In this document: positions 50,980 to 60,445 of the stretch, one piece after another | Layout of the letters: each line of letters starts with the position of its first letter | Position numbering within the stretch: position 1 is the stretch's first letter | Notes under the pieces: generated by a model | Told to the model about the DNA's origin: nothing | Seen by the model: the letters and a program-made list of their open reading frames with translations, nothing else | The model's database searches: none | Position numbers and translations under genes: made by a program | Assembly: GCF_007559275.1 (NCBI RefSeq) | Contig: NZ_VMHK01000004.1 | Location: 105,664-169,663 of the forward strand | Direction of reading: 5' to 3' | DNA from: Bifidobacterium apousia | GTDB lineage: Bacteria > Actinomycetota > Actinomycetes > Actinomycetales > Bifidobacteriaceae | Length of the DNA stretch: 64,000 nt

Positions 50980-53712
50980 TCAGACATGCTTTGGTTCCTT
51001 ATCCTGTTGTGACTGTTGCTGAGGGTTGTCAGGCTGATCGTCAATATCTACTGGAAGGGGTTTGGCTGGGTGAAGAGGCGGCAAAGGTGCGGTCTTGTGG
51101 GTAGGATCGACCATATGGTTCCTGTCTGAATCGAGGCTCGTGTCTGAGGAATTGGCGGTGTCAGTGTTTGAGTGCGAATCAGTGCTGGAACTGTGACGCA
51201 GGACTGTGAGTAGTTGTCGCATACGAGCCAGGGCCTGGCGTCCGTGGGTTGCAATGTCGCCGAAGGCTTGTGCTACCTGCTCTTGGGGAGGGTCCACCTC
51301 CTTGACTTGGTAATCGTTCAACTCGGCGATGGCCTTGCCGGTGGATGTAATGACTGTATTCAGTGTGGCGGCCACCTCTACCTGCATGGTGGCGCCGATA
51401 AGTTCACGCTCTTGGTTGGCTGCCAGAGCCTGGCTTTCCTGCAAGGTCTGGTTTAGTGCGCGCTCGCGTTCCTGCTGGAGAAGCAGGACCGAACCACGAG
51501 TGCGTCGGCGTGAGGCAATCAGAATGGTCAGCAGGCAGATCAAGGCCGGTGTGGCCATCACTATGAAAAGCGTTAGATGGGATGCAGAGAAAGGTGAACC
51601 TGCTGGTCCTTTTGTCATGTAGGACAAAATGGTGGGACACCCTTGGTTATTGACTGCACATCTGACAGCCCACAAAACCATATCCGTGATGACCGCGAAC
51701 GGAACCCAGCGCCTGGTGGAGTTTTTACCGTAAACCATCGCCGAATAGACGGCGATCGGGGATAAGACTGCAGCTTCCGGCAGCCAGGGCGAGAAGAGCA
51801 GCAGCAGGGCGGCGACTGCAGCCACTATGGCGGCGCAAATGTCGGGACGGACCCTGCGCACAATCAGGGGCAAAGTGATAGCTAGTGTGGCAATGATTCT
51901 TACTGGCCGACCTGGATCATATTGGGGAGTGACAGGTGCTATGGCGAGAGCTTGACCTGGATTTTCTACCAATACGACTCCGATTACCAGACCCAGGTCG
52001 GCCGTCAGCGGATGGCGTTGAAACCAAACGAAGAGCGTGGAGACAATCGAACGCAAGGACCATTGCGTTTGTCGGTTGGCATGTATTACTCCTTCAGGGT
52101 CGGATTTTGGCGGAGTAGCAAAAGGAATCCGCGCCTGGAGGTGGTAACCGCCTTTTGACTTGGGACCAGCTTGGAGGCTGCCTCCCAGGGAAGTCAGGCG
52201 TTCGCGCATTCCCAAAAGGCCGAAACCTGAATGCTCAGGTCGGTCCATCTGCGGCGGAGAATCTGAATTGGTAGTGGCATGGTCGAGCGGTTGGTCGTCA
52301 ATGGTTAGGCACAGACCGTCTGTGAGCCACTGTTCTTCAATTAGCACATCCGAAGCTGGAGCGGCATGCTTGCGAACATTGGTCAAGGCTTCTTGAAGGA
52401 CCCGATAAGCAGTCATGGCGCGGCTTCGATCCAACTTTTCAGGGTGGGGTCGGCCTTTGACACGTCGGTTGAATTGGGATTCGGGCTGAGTGCGTTGGGC
52501 AGCATCTATCAGGTCAGACCATGATCCGTAGCTGGTCGGCGGATTGCTTGAAGAGGTGGCAACTGAGGGCCAAATACACGCATTGTCGGCCGTGTCAATG
52601 TTGGCCTTGGCAGTGTTAGCAGCTGGAGTCTCTTTGCTTGTATGAAGATAGTCGCTGGCTTGACTTGGCTGAGTGCGATCTGTTCCGGCTGGATCCGGAT
52701 CATCAGCGTTTGCGGATTGACGAGCGGAATTCGTTTGGGTAGTTGCTTGAGATTGGTCAAGGGGATGGATGTCGGCAGGGTCCATTGGTGGTGGTGAAGA
52801 CGGGTGCTGATTGGGAGGAGAATCCACAGTTTTTTGGCTGGTTTCGGCCGCTGGGTTGGTCGGTGATTTGAGCTTGCCGAAGAGGGAGCTCAGCTCGCGT
52901 AGGGCGCGACGGCTCTCTTGATCGATGGTTCGCATGGTCTTGAAGGCCAGGCTTGCATCGGTAGTGGCTGCGTATCTGCCGGCATCGGCCTGCACGATGA
53001 CGATGGACAGTGTGTGGGCGACGACATCATGCATGTCACGGGCTATGCGGGCCCGCTCAGCGCTGGCAGACAGGGCGGCGCTCTGTTCTGCCTGCAGGGC
53101 CAGGGCGTGGTTGCGTCGACGAGCCTCGTCAAGGGCATCTCGCCTGGTCCGCGTCCAGTAGGCTGCGACGATGGCTAGGAGCAGTAAAAGCCCTTCGATC
53201 AGAAAATTCGATAGGAAGGTGGTCGCCAGTTTTCTGAATGAGATCGGCCACATTGAGGTACGGTCCGGCTGTGCTCTGCCAGGAGGCAGAAACCTCAAAT
53301 CGACCAATGTGAAGATACAGCAGGATAGGGGCGTCATGACCCAGGCCAAGGTCAGGTAGAGTCGACGCAAGGATGGGCGTCCGTAAAGCAGACATGAATA
53401 GACCATAACCAGGCAGACTGCATCGGCGGGCATGATGGCTGGTCCCAAGAAAAGCTGAGCCAGAGCCACAGCGACGAAGAGCCAGGCTGCCAGGTCGGGG
53501 AATCGACGACGGATAACGACAGGGGCTATGAGCAGGACCGTCCACATCAGGATTAGGTTTTCCTGCAAGGGGATTAGGGCTCCATCTTTGAGATTGGCGG
53601 TGGAGCCGCTCATTAGAAGAAGCAGAAGGATGGCGAAGAGAGCGTCAGTCAGCAGCGTTCGATTGTTGGACCTGGTGATTGGTCGCTGCGTTGTTTGACT
53701 GGCTGTGCTCAT
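50980..53712 (-). CDS. NarL-type sensor histidine kinase fused to a second, degenerate membrane/dimerisation half
   Basis: 910 residues. First half: several membrane segments (~20-190), HisKA_3 motif ERARIARDMHDVVAHTLSIV with His228, a ~115-residue Pro/Ser/Thr/Asp-rich insert (~285-400), then the HATPase part (EALTNVRKHA, HSGFGLLGMRERLTSLGG). Second half: another set of membrane segments (~568-735), then a HisKA_3-like helix whose aligned motif is ERELIGATMQVEVAATLNTV, with Gln777 in place of the His, and no ATPase domain; it ends in a ~100-residue polar tail. Partner of the regulator at 49907. The ~760-bp stretch on its other side carries no gene. Confidence 0.9.
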   Translation of the reverse strand: MSTASQTTQRPITRSNNRTLLTDALFAILLLLLMSGSTANLKDGALIPLQENLILMWTVLLIAPVVIRRRFPDLAAWLFVAVALAQLFLGPAIMPADAVCLVMVYSCLLYGRPSLRRLYLTLAWVMTPLSCCIFTLVDLRFLPPGRAQPDRTSMWPISFRKLATTFLSNFLIEGLLLLLAIVAAYWTRTRRDALDEARRRNHALALQAEQSAALSASAERARIARDMHDVVAHTLSIVIVQADAGRYAATTDASLAFKTMRTIDQESRRALRELSSLFGKLKSPTNPAAETSQKTVDSPPNQHPSSPPPMDPADIHPLDQSQATTQTNSARQSANADDPDPAGTDRTQPSQASDYLHTSKETPAANTAKANIDTADNACIWPSVATSSSNPPTSYGSWSDLIDAAQRTQPESQFNRRVKGRPHPEKLDRSRAMTAYRVLQEALTNVRKHAAPASDVLIEEQWLTDGLCLTIDDQPLDHATTNSDSPPQMDRPEHSGFGLLGMRERLTSLGGSLQAGPKSKGGYHLQARIPFATPPKSDPEGVIHANRQTQWSLRSIVSTLFVWFQRHPLTADLGLVIGVVLVENPGQALAIAPVTPQYDPGRPVRIIATLAITLPLIVRRVRPDICAAIVAAVAALLLLFSPWLPEAAVLSPIAVYSAMVYGKNSTRRWVPFAVITDMVLWAVRCAVNNQGCPTILSYMTKGPAGSPFSASHLTLFIVMATPALICLLTILIASRRRTRGSVLLLQQERERALNQTLQESQALAANQERELIGATMQVEVAATLNTVITSTGKAIAELNDYQVKEVDPPQEQVAQAFGDIATHGRQALARMRQLLTVLRHSSSTDSHSNTDTANSSDTSLDSDRNHMVDPTHKTAPLPPLHPAKPLPVDIDDQPDNPQQQSQQDKEPKHV

Positions 53713-54331
53713 GGAATCAACACTATTCAGGGACGGAGGGAGGTGCCATCAGTCCGAGGGATGATGTGGTCAAATGTGGTCCCAGGCTGTCCGAAAGTGG
53801 ATAAGTCGGAGCAGTCGCGATCGGGAGTGGGTGCTGAATGGCGATTCGGAAGATAGTGAGTCGGAAGATGGCGGCTTTGCAGATGGCGATTGCCGTTATC
53901 AGTCTAGCCGCTTTGGTTTTGGAAGGCCTAGTACCGTTCCTTGCCGTGGTGCTGTAAATACATTCTTACGTACACGCATTCTTACTTGGAATGGCTTTCT
54001 GCATAGCATGCACGGCCGAGACGTATGCGTACCCCAATGTACGTCCCAACCCTTGGAGGGCTTTAACTGGCAACAAGCTCGGATTCCGTACTTGGATTCA
54101 GCAGGCAGTGAGAGCGGATCGCAGACTTGCACTCAGTCGGCAATGGGTATGGGTTCCATATGGATTCCACATCTGCGCTCAACCGGCACCGGCAATTGGC
54201 AACCGGCAACAAGTATGCACCCCATATCCATCCATCCAGCCTGTATTCCACAGATACCAGTCAGGCCGACGAATCGTCGTGCATTCCGCAACGGTTCGTC
54301 GGCCTGACAACGCAGGGGAGGGCACCCAATC
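53713..54331. other. Intergenic region upstream of the kinase and downstream of rbsK
   Basis: About 620 bp, no supported gene. It should hold the kinase promoter (minus strand). 53774-54307 is open on the + strand, but its content does not look like protein. The right end holds a 13-bp inverted repeat. Confidence 0.5.
54261..54307 (-). terminator. 13-bp perfect inverted repeat after rbsK
   Basis: TCAGGCCGACGAA and TTCGTCGGCCTGA with a 21-nt loop, beginning 24 bp past the rbsK stop. There is no T tract on the minus strand, so it may be a transcript-stabilising hairpin or an atypical terminator. Confidence 0.55.
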
Positions 54332-55315
54332 TCAGGAGAAGCGCAGCCGAATCTGCTCGGCCGTGCCGTAGGAGGCCTGCGCCCCCTGCCCGGTGGCGGC
54401 GTAGGCGGAGACGTAGGAGGCCAGCTGGGCGGCCTGCACCAGGGTCATGTCGGAGGCCAGGCCGGCCAGCACGGTGCCCATGAAGGCGTCCCCGCAGCCG
54501 GTGGTGTCCACGGCGTCCACATGCACGGCGTGAATCCGGTAGGTCTGGCCCTGGTCCAGCACCATGGATCCTTCGCCGCCCAGGGTGACGATGGCCCGGT
54601 GGAAGCCGAAGTCCTGCATGGTCTGGTTGATCCGGTCCCAGTCGGCCCCCAGCCAGTCGCCATCCTCGGGCTCGTCGATGCCCAGCAGCTGAGCCATCTC
54701 ATGCTCGTTGACCAGGATCAGGTCCGAGTTGGCGATCAGGTCGGCGGGCAGGTCGGCGCGGAAGGGGGAGTCGTTGAGCAGCACGGTCATGCCGGCCTCG
54801 TGGCCCATGCGCGCGACCTCGGTGACCGTCTCGATGGGGCTCTCCAGGCACAGGCCCAGCACCTTGGCCGAGGTCAGGGCCTGGCGGGAGCGGTGGGCGT
54901 AGTCCACATCCACCTTGCCGTTGGAGCCGGGGGAGTAGACGATGGTGTTCTCGCCGCGCGCGTCCACGGTGATGACTGTGGTTCCGCTGGCTCCCGGCAC
55001 GGTCATCACATGGGAGACGTCCACCCCGGCGTTGCCCAGCTGCCCCAGTAGGAAGTCGGCGTTGGAGTCGGATCCCACGGCCCCGAAGAGCCTGACCTGG
55101 GCGCCGATGCGGGCCGCGGTCGCCGCCTGGTTGGCCGACTTGCCCCCGGGCAGCACCTCCAGGGGACCCCCGTTGATGGTCTCGCCGGGCTTGGGCAGCC
55201 GGTCGGTGTTGACGGTGTAGTCCGCATTCATGGACCCGACCACCGAGATGGATCCCGTGATGGTATCCAGTCCCTTGAGCACCTGGTCGGGTGCCGCCGC
55301 CATATCTTGAATCAT
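54332..55315 (-). CDS. rbsK: Ribokinase (PfkB family)
   Basis: Phosphorylates ribose (or a related sugar) at C5. SVVGSMNADYTVNTDRLPKPGET at the N-terminus includes the substrate Asn/Asp pair, GGKSANQAATAARIG is the ribokinase GGKGANQA motif in variant form, and the catalytic motif is DTTGCGDAFMGTVLAGLA. About 327 residues. ATG 55315 is preceded by ACGGAG; ATG 55357 in frame is less likely. It lies 54 bp after lacI on the same strand, so it is probably the target of that regulator. No ribose transporter lies in the window. Confidence 0.92.
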   Translation of the reverse strand: MIQDMAAAPDQVLKGLDTITGSISVVGSMNADYTVNTDRLPKPGETINGGPLEVLPGGKSANQAATAARIGAQVRLFGAVGSDSNADFLLGQLGNAGVDVSHVMTVPGASGTTVITVDARGENTIVYSPGSNGKVDVDYAHRSRQALTSAKVLGLCLESPIETVTEVARMGHEAGMTVLLNDSPFRADLPADLIANSDLILVNEHEMAQLLGIDEPEDGDWLGADWDRINQTMQDFGFHRAIVTLGGEGSMVLDQGQTYRIHAVHVDAVDTTGCGDAFMGTVLAGLASDMTLVQAAQLASYVSAYAATGQGAQASYGTAEQIRLRFS

Positions 55316-55369
55316 GTTTCTCCGTTCTTTGATGAGCTTGTCCGCCTTGATGATCACGCTGTGACAGGT

Positions 55370-56404
55370 TCAGGGATCCTGGCCGGTGTGCGCGGGCGGG
55401 CGACCCACCGAGGCGCAGTGGCGGTAGCTGGTCTGCAGCCGGACCGACCGCACGGGAGAGCCTGCCATCAGAGCCAAGAGCATGTCAACGCAGCGGGTCC
55501 CCATGGTGTCGATCTGCTGGGAGATGGTCGACACGGCTGGGGTCAGGATGCGGAAGACGGGCAGGTCGTCGAAGGTGACCATGGACAGGTCCTCGCCGAT
55601 GCTGATTCCTCGGGACTGGGCCGTTTTGATGGCGCGTATGGCATCCAGGGAGGATCCGAAGAGCACGCCGGTGATTCCCTGCCGGGCCCAGAGGTCGATC
55701 ATGTCGGGGTCGAAGGTGCCGGGCTCTACCTGGTCGGCCAGGGGGTCGTCCATGCCCTCGATGCCTGCCAGCAGGTCCCGGTAGACGTTCAGGCGTTCGC
55801 GGAAGGTGGCCGATTCCTTGAGGGGTCCGGGCACCAGGGTGATGCGTCGGTGGCCTTGGGTGTGCAGATCTTTAAGGGCCAGCCGCAGGCCGGGCTCGGG
55901 GTCGGCGTCCACGCAGGGGATGGCCCGCCCGTCGCGTCCGGCGGCACCCTCGGCGGCACGGTCCACGCAGACCAGGGGCAGTCCGCGTCTGGTCAGCTCC
56001 TCCAGGGTGTGCGAGGAACGCGGCCCGGGCACGATGATGGCTCCGTCGATGTGTTGGCCTAGCAGGTTGCGCACCTGGGCCCGGTCCTCGCCGGGGTCGC
56101 CTTGGGTGGAGGTGCAGATCAGGGTCTGGAAGCCGTGGTTGAGCAGCTGTCCCTGGATCAGGTAGGCCAGGTCCGCGAAGTAGGAGTTGCGGATGTCGGG
56201 GATGAGCAGGCCGATGGTGCGCGAGTGGGCGGAGTGCATGGATCGGGCCCGGGAGTCCGGCACATAGTGCAGGTCGTGGATGACCTGGTTGATGCGCTGT
56301 CGTGTGGCGGGGGAGATGCGCCCGGAGTCGTTGAGGGCTCGGGAGACCGTCGATACGGAGACACCGGCCCGTTGGGCCACATCCCTGATCGTCGCGTACG
56401 CCAT
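55370..56404 (-). CDS. LacI-family transcriptional regulator
   Basis: 344 residues. The N-terminal helix-turn-helix TIRDVAQRAGVSVSTVSRAL is followed by the hinge (VIHDLHYVPDSRARSM) and a periplasmic-binding-protein-like sensor (TIGLLIPDIRNSYFADLAYL, VTFDDLPVFRILTPAVSTI). The start at ATG 56404 has GAAAGG about 5 bp before it; ATG 56407 directly before is an alternative, and 56476 is an unlikely long form. First gene of the lacI-rbsK unit. A matching palindrome lies 112 bp upstream. Probably a repressor responding to ribose or a nucleoside-derived sugar. Confidence 0.92.
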   Translation of the reverse strand: MAYATIRDVAQRAGVSVSTVSRALNDSGRISPATRQRINQVIHDLHYVPDSRARSMHSAHSRTIGLLIPDIRNSYFADLAYLIQGQLLNHGFQTLICTSTQGDPGEDRAQVRNLLGQHIDGAIIVPGPRSSHTLEELTRRGLPLVCVDRAAEGAAGRDGRAIPCVDADPEPGLRLALKDLHTQGHRRITLVPGPLKESATFRERLNVYRDLLAGIEGMDDPLADQVEPGTFDPDMIDLWARQGITGVLFGSSLDAIRAIKTAQSRGISIGEDLSMVTFDDLPVFRILTPAVSTISQQIDTMGTRCVDMLLALMAGSPVRSVRLQTSYRHCASVGRPPAHTGQDP

Positions 56405-56515
56405 CATGGCCTTTCGTCGAAGTGGTCGGCCGCCGGGCCGTGCTGCCGACCTCGGCGGTTGCCTGACCGACGCCATGGTCAGGCGAACGGTTCTGACAGC
56501 TCTCAGTTATATCAG

Positions 56516-56533
56516 TGCGGTAACGATACCGCA
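56516..56533. promoter_or_regulatory. LacI-type operator
   Basis: TGCGGTAAC/GATACCGCA, an 18-bp palindrome with one mismatched pair and the central CG typical of LacI-family sites. It is ~112 bp upstream of the lacI start, fitting autoregulation and control of rbsK. Confidence 0.65.
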
Positions 56534-56841
56534 ACTTTCACAGCATGGCCGTCGAGGCTCGGTTGCGAGTGAAGGCGAGCGAGGCTAAATGCTGGGTGAA
56601 GGGTTACTGCTTGCGCGATTATGCTGGTATTGGGAGGATGAACAGCGGCCGGGCTGGCTGGAGCATGTATGCCCTCGGCCGGCTTGGCCGCTGTTTTCCT
56701 CTCTCCCGGGCGGGGGCGGTAGGGCGTGCATGTCTGCTCGCGTGCTTTCGCCTGCGGGAGTGTGGTGGGGGCGCGGGAGGCGTGTCGGCTCTCTTGGGGT
56801 TGAGCCTTGGATGGCACTGGCCTCCCTGCTCCCCCTGTACG

Positions 56842-56876
56842 GGCCGGGGGCGGGGGGATGATATGCCGCCCGGCCG
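56842..56876 (-). terminator. GC-rich hairpin after surface protein A
   Basis: GGCCGGGGGCGG and CCGCCCGGCC arms immediately beyond the stop of the surface protein. No T tract. A perfect version stands behind the paralogue at 60408-60441. Confidence 0.5.
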
Positions 56877-56879
56877 GTC

Positions 56880-59800
56880 TTACTCGTGCGAAGCGTGAAG
56901 TAGTTGGCGTGCTTCCCTCCGGTGGCGGCGTGAGGCCATGACCCCGCCCATGCCGGTCATCCCCGTAGCGAGGGCGAGCAGGATGCCCTCCCCTCCGGCC
57001 CTCGGGAGCACGCCCAGCGGCAGGTACGTGTACTTGAGGGTAGTGTCCGGCTTTTGGGGTGCGCCGCCCAACGTGTAGTCGACGCTGACCGTGACCGTGC
57101 CCGGCGCGTGTGCAGGTGCTGCCACGCTGACGCTGCCGCCTTCGCCGTGCATCAGCCCTGATGCGGGGGTCTGGTCGAATCTGACGCCGGTGATCACCAG
57201 CTGCAGATTGAACGCCACCGGCACCGGAACAGTCGAGCGGCTGGTGCTGTTGTTGCCGAGCTGGCCATAGTGGTTCCATCCCCAGGCGTAGGCGTTTCCG
57301 TCGCCGCCCAGGGCCAGCGAATGCCAGCCTCCGGCACTGACCTGCACGTAGGTGAAATCCGCTGGCAGGTCCGGATACGTCTTGGGATCAGGCTTCCTGA
57401 CCATGACCGGCATGGTCCTATTGGTGGTCGTCCCGTCGCCGAGCTGGCCATACCTGTTGTTTCCCCAGGCGTAGGCGTTTCCGTCGCCGCCCAGGGCCAG
57501 CGAATGCCAGCCTCCGGCGCTGACCTGTGTGGCTTGCAGTCCTTTGCTCGCGTCAGCCGGGCTGGCGGGGTCTCGCACGCGCACAGGAACAGACGAATAC
57601 GTATCTTCGCCACTGTTGTTGTTGCCGAGCTGGCCACTGCTGTTGCTTCCCCAGGCGTAGGCGTACCCGTCGCTGCCCAGGGCCAGTGAATGAGCGCCTC
57701 CGGCACTGACCTGCACGTAGGTGAAATCTGCTGGCAGGTCCGGATACGTCTTGGGATCAGGCTTCCTGACCATGACCGGCGTGGTCCGGCTGGTTCTCGT
57801 CCCGTCGCCGAGCTGGCCATACCTGTTGTTTCCCCATGCGTAGGCGTTTCCGTCGCTGCCCACCGCCAAGGAGAAACCATAGTTGCTGTTTCTTCCTCCG
57901 CTGACCTGGCTGAATCTGATGCCTTGGCTGGCCTTGTCTGGAGGAATGATGGTGGCGGATCCGCCGCCCAGCTGGCTGCCCTTGTCGGGGCTGATGCTCC
58001 ACTTGTTGTTCTGGCTTTCGGTCCACTTGGCGGTCAGGGTCAGGTCCTTGGTGACGGGCTTGCTGAAGTCGTATGCGACTTCACCTATGAACCATCCGTC
58101 GAACAGGAAGCCTTCGCGCGCCGGGTCGGGTGTGGGCCGCTTCACCCTGCCCAACGGGTGGGTCACTTGCTGCGGGTCCGGTTCCGGGCTTCCTCCGTCC
58201 GTGTCGAAGCGGACCGTGTATGCGGGTCCTTGTTGGTCGTCTCTGGTCATGGTCTGGTCGACCGTGTAGTTGAGGCTTCTGGTGAAGGGCTGGCCGTCCT
58301 GCCTGCCGGTGATGAGGATGGCGGCTTGTCCGGGCTTGCGGGCGGGGATGTCCGTCTGCCAGGCGTCGTTGTTCTTGCTGAGTTTGAGCGGCTGCCCGTC
58401 CATGCTGGCTGATTCCAGGCTGGGTGCTTGAGTGGTGGTGATCCCTGCCGGCTTGCCGGGCTGGCCTTGCTTGTCCAGGCTCCACCTGTATATGTTGCCC
58501 TGCCTGCTGATGGCGGTGATCCTGTTGCCGGCCTTGGTGGCCTGCATGTACTGCTGGGTTCTGTCGTCCGCCTGGGTGGGCTTGCCGGCTGGCTCCCACG
58601 CCCATATGCTGCCGTTCTTGCCGGTGATCATTGCCTGGTCATTGCCGGTGGTGATCCGGCTGGTTTGCACACCGTCCGGCAGGCTGACGGCTGTAGGACT
58701 GGTTGTGCTGTCGGCCAGGTACCGGGCCTGTCCCTTTGAATCCAATAGGAGGAATCCTCTGCTGAGGGCTTGCGCTTGGATGATGCGCATGCCCGGATCC
58801 TGCTTGATGCGTTCTGGTTCGGCTTTTCCAATCTTGCTTGCGTCCCAGATCCAGGCTTGCCCGTCAGCGTCCACGATGAGGGCCCGGCTGGCGGAGGCGG
58901 CAGCGAGGACGGCCTGCGCATGAGCGGGCAGCCTGGTCGTGACCTGTTCGGCGGGTTTCGGGTTCGGGCCCTGGCTGTCGGCCTGGCTGGTTTGGAAGGT
59001 GTGGACCTGTCCCTGCCGGTCCACCGCCAGGAGCCTGTCGTCGTTGATGCTGATGCTGGTGAACTGGGTGTTCCGGCCGGTGTCGAGGATGGTGGGCGTT
59101 GATTGTCCGTTGTTCCAGGTGTAGATGTGCTGGTCGGATCCGAGGGCGGCCTGCCGGTGGCTGCCGGCTGCGGCCTGCAGGTAGTGGAACCCGTCGGGAG
59201 CCTGGGCGGGGAAGGGCACCTGCTTAGATGTGCCGTCTTGCGTCCAGGTGTAGATGCGCCCGTCGCCGGTCAGGCCGATAATTTGGTTGCCTGAAGTTTG
59301 GAAGCTGGCGAACTTAGGTTCTTGCATGTCTGGCGGGTTGATGGTCAGCCGTGCGCCGGGGGCGGGCCCGTGGTTCGGGCTCAGCGTCCAGTCCGTGACC
59401 TTGGTCCACCGGGCTTTCAGGGTCGTGTCCTGGAGGATGGGAGCCTGGAAGTCTAAGGGCTGGCCGTCATGAGTCCACCCGTCGAATAGGAAGCCTTCGC
59501 GTACAGGATTGTGTTGCGGGGGAGCGGCGAGAGTCCCGGTTTGCACGGCTGACTGTGTCGGCTTGCTGCCGTCAACAGGGTCGAATCGCACCGTGTGTGT
59601 GGCTTGATCATCCGTCTTATCGGATGGTTTGGTTGAAGTGGATTCTGCACTGCCAGTAGCATCTGTCGTCGATGACGGGGTGCCCGGCTTAGGTGATGCG
59701 GGGTTTAATGGTGTGGTGGTTTGTATTGGTGAGGGTGTGGATAGTGTTGTGCTGGTTGTGTTGCTGGGGGAAATGCCGGGGGTTCCGTCAGCTACGCGAG

Positions 59801-59934
59801 GGGTCTGACGACCCCCCCCCCCCGGTGAGTATGGGAGCGTCCGCCTGTGCGGATGCGACGCCCATGCCTGCCAGCAGTCCCAGCAGGATGGTCGTCATCG
59901 CCGTGATGCGACGCAGACGGGAAACCAGATGCAT
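56880..59934 (-). CDS. RCC1-repeat surface protein A, frame interrupted at a G12 tract (apparently phase OFF)
   Basis: ATG 59934 (GAAGGGG before it) starts a signal peptide ([16 protein letters not shown], cleavage near residue 29), then meets 12 G. At this length the frame stops after ~48 residues; with 11 or 14 G it would run to 56880, about 1017 residues. The body has an S/T/P-rich linker, an InlB/Flg_new repeat ([15 protein letters not shown]), seven short RCC1-like blades ([11 protein letters not shown] type), a second Flg_new repeat, four classic RCC1 blades ([16 protein letters not shown] type), then LPRAGG, a hydrophobic helix and SRRHRRE. LPRAG is a variant of the sortase motif. Cell-wall anchoring and adhesion are inferred. 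Confidence 0.85.
59812..59823 (-). repeat. G12 contingency tract in surface protein A
   Basis: Twelve C on the + strand (G on the coding strand), between codons for PILTG and RQTPRVAD. Only lengths of 3n+2 keep the gene open; this length does not. Confidence 0.85.
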
Positions 59935-60445
59935 GAAACCAAAACCCCTTCACCAAACACCAAGCGGTATCAACACCGCCTGCCTATTCAAAGTTCTTCC
60001 TGTCGGAAAGCCGTGCTGTCTGTCAATGCCAGCCCTGCATCGTATTGCAGTAGCCATGGCGTAAACCAGTCGTCTTTTCGACATCCCCCGCTTTTCACCC
60101 TACCACCCAGCCCGCCAACAACACACGAGCCAGTTTCAACCGCTTGGCGTCAATGACTCTGATAGTAGGGGTAGGGCGGCTGATTACAACAATTTTCTGG
60201 GATGGTGAGCGCGGACGGCGGCAGGATTAACTTGGGATCGTGTACCCGTGGCGAGTCTGGCCGCGTCTAAATCTGTCTCAGGCGGGAATGAGAGTGGATT
60301 GCCCGTGTTCCCGTCGGCAGAAGTGTGGTGGGGGGGGGCAGGAGGGGTGTCGGCTCTTTTGGGGTTTGAGCCTTGAATGACACTTTCCTCCCTGCTCCCC
60401 CTGTTCTGGCCGGGGGCGGGGGGATTGATACGCCCCCGGCCGTTC
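59935..60445. other. Intergenic region between surface proteins A and B
   Basis: About 510 bp, no gene. It holds the ribosome site of protein A (AAGGGG, rc of 59943-59948), its upstream region on the minus strand, a run of 9 G at 60330-60338 on the + strand, and the 3' hairpin of protein B. I could not define a promoter. Confidence 0.5.
60408..60441 (-). terminator. Perfect 11-bp GC hairpin after surface protein B
   Basis: GGCCGGGGGCG and CGCCCCCGGCC with a 12-nt spacer, starting 5 bp past the stop codon of protein B on the minus strand. No T tract, but position and strength fit a terminator. Confidence 0.6.

Larger units (their letters stand above)
56405..56879. other. Intergenic region between lacI and surface protein A
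   Basis: About 475 bp. The left part carries the lacI operator. From ~56660 to 56878 it is G-rich and low complexity, and it resembles the stretch at ~60300-60445 behind surface protein B, so the tandem duplication includes the 3' flank. Confidence 0.6.

Noticed and set aside
53774..54307. 177-codon + frame between the kinase and rbsK
   Set aside because: Content rich in Ser, Arg and Trp without pattern, no ribosome site, and it runs through the rbsK hairpin.
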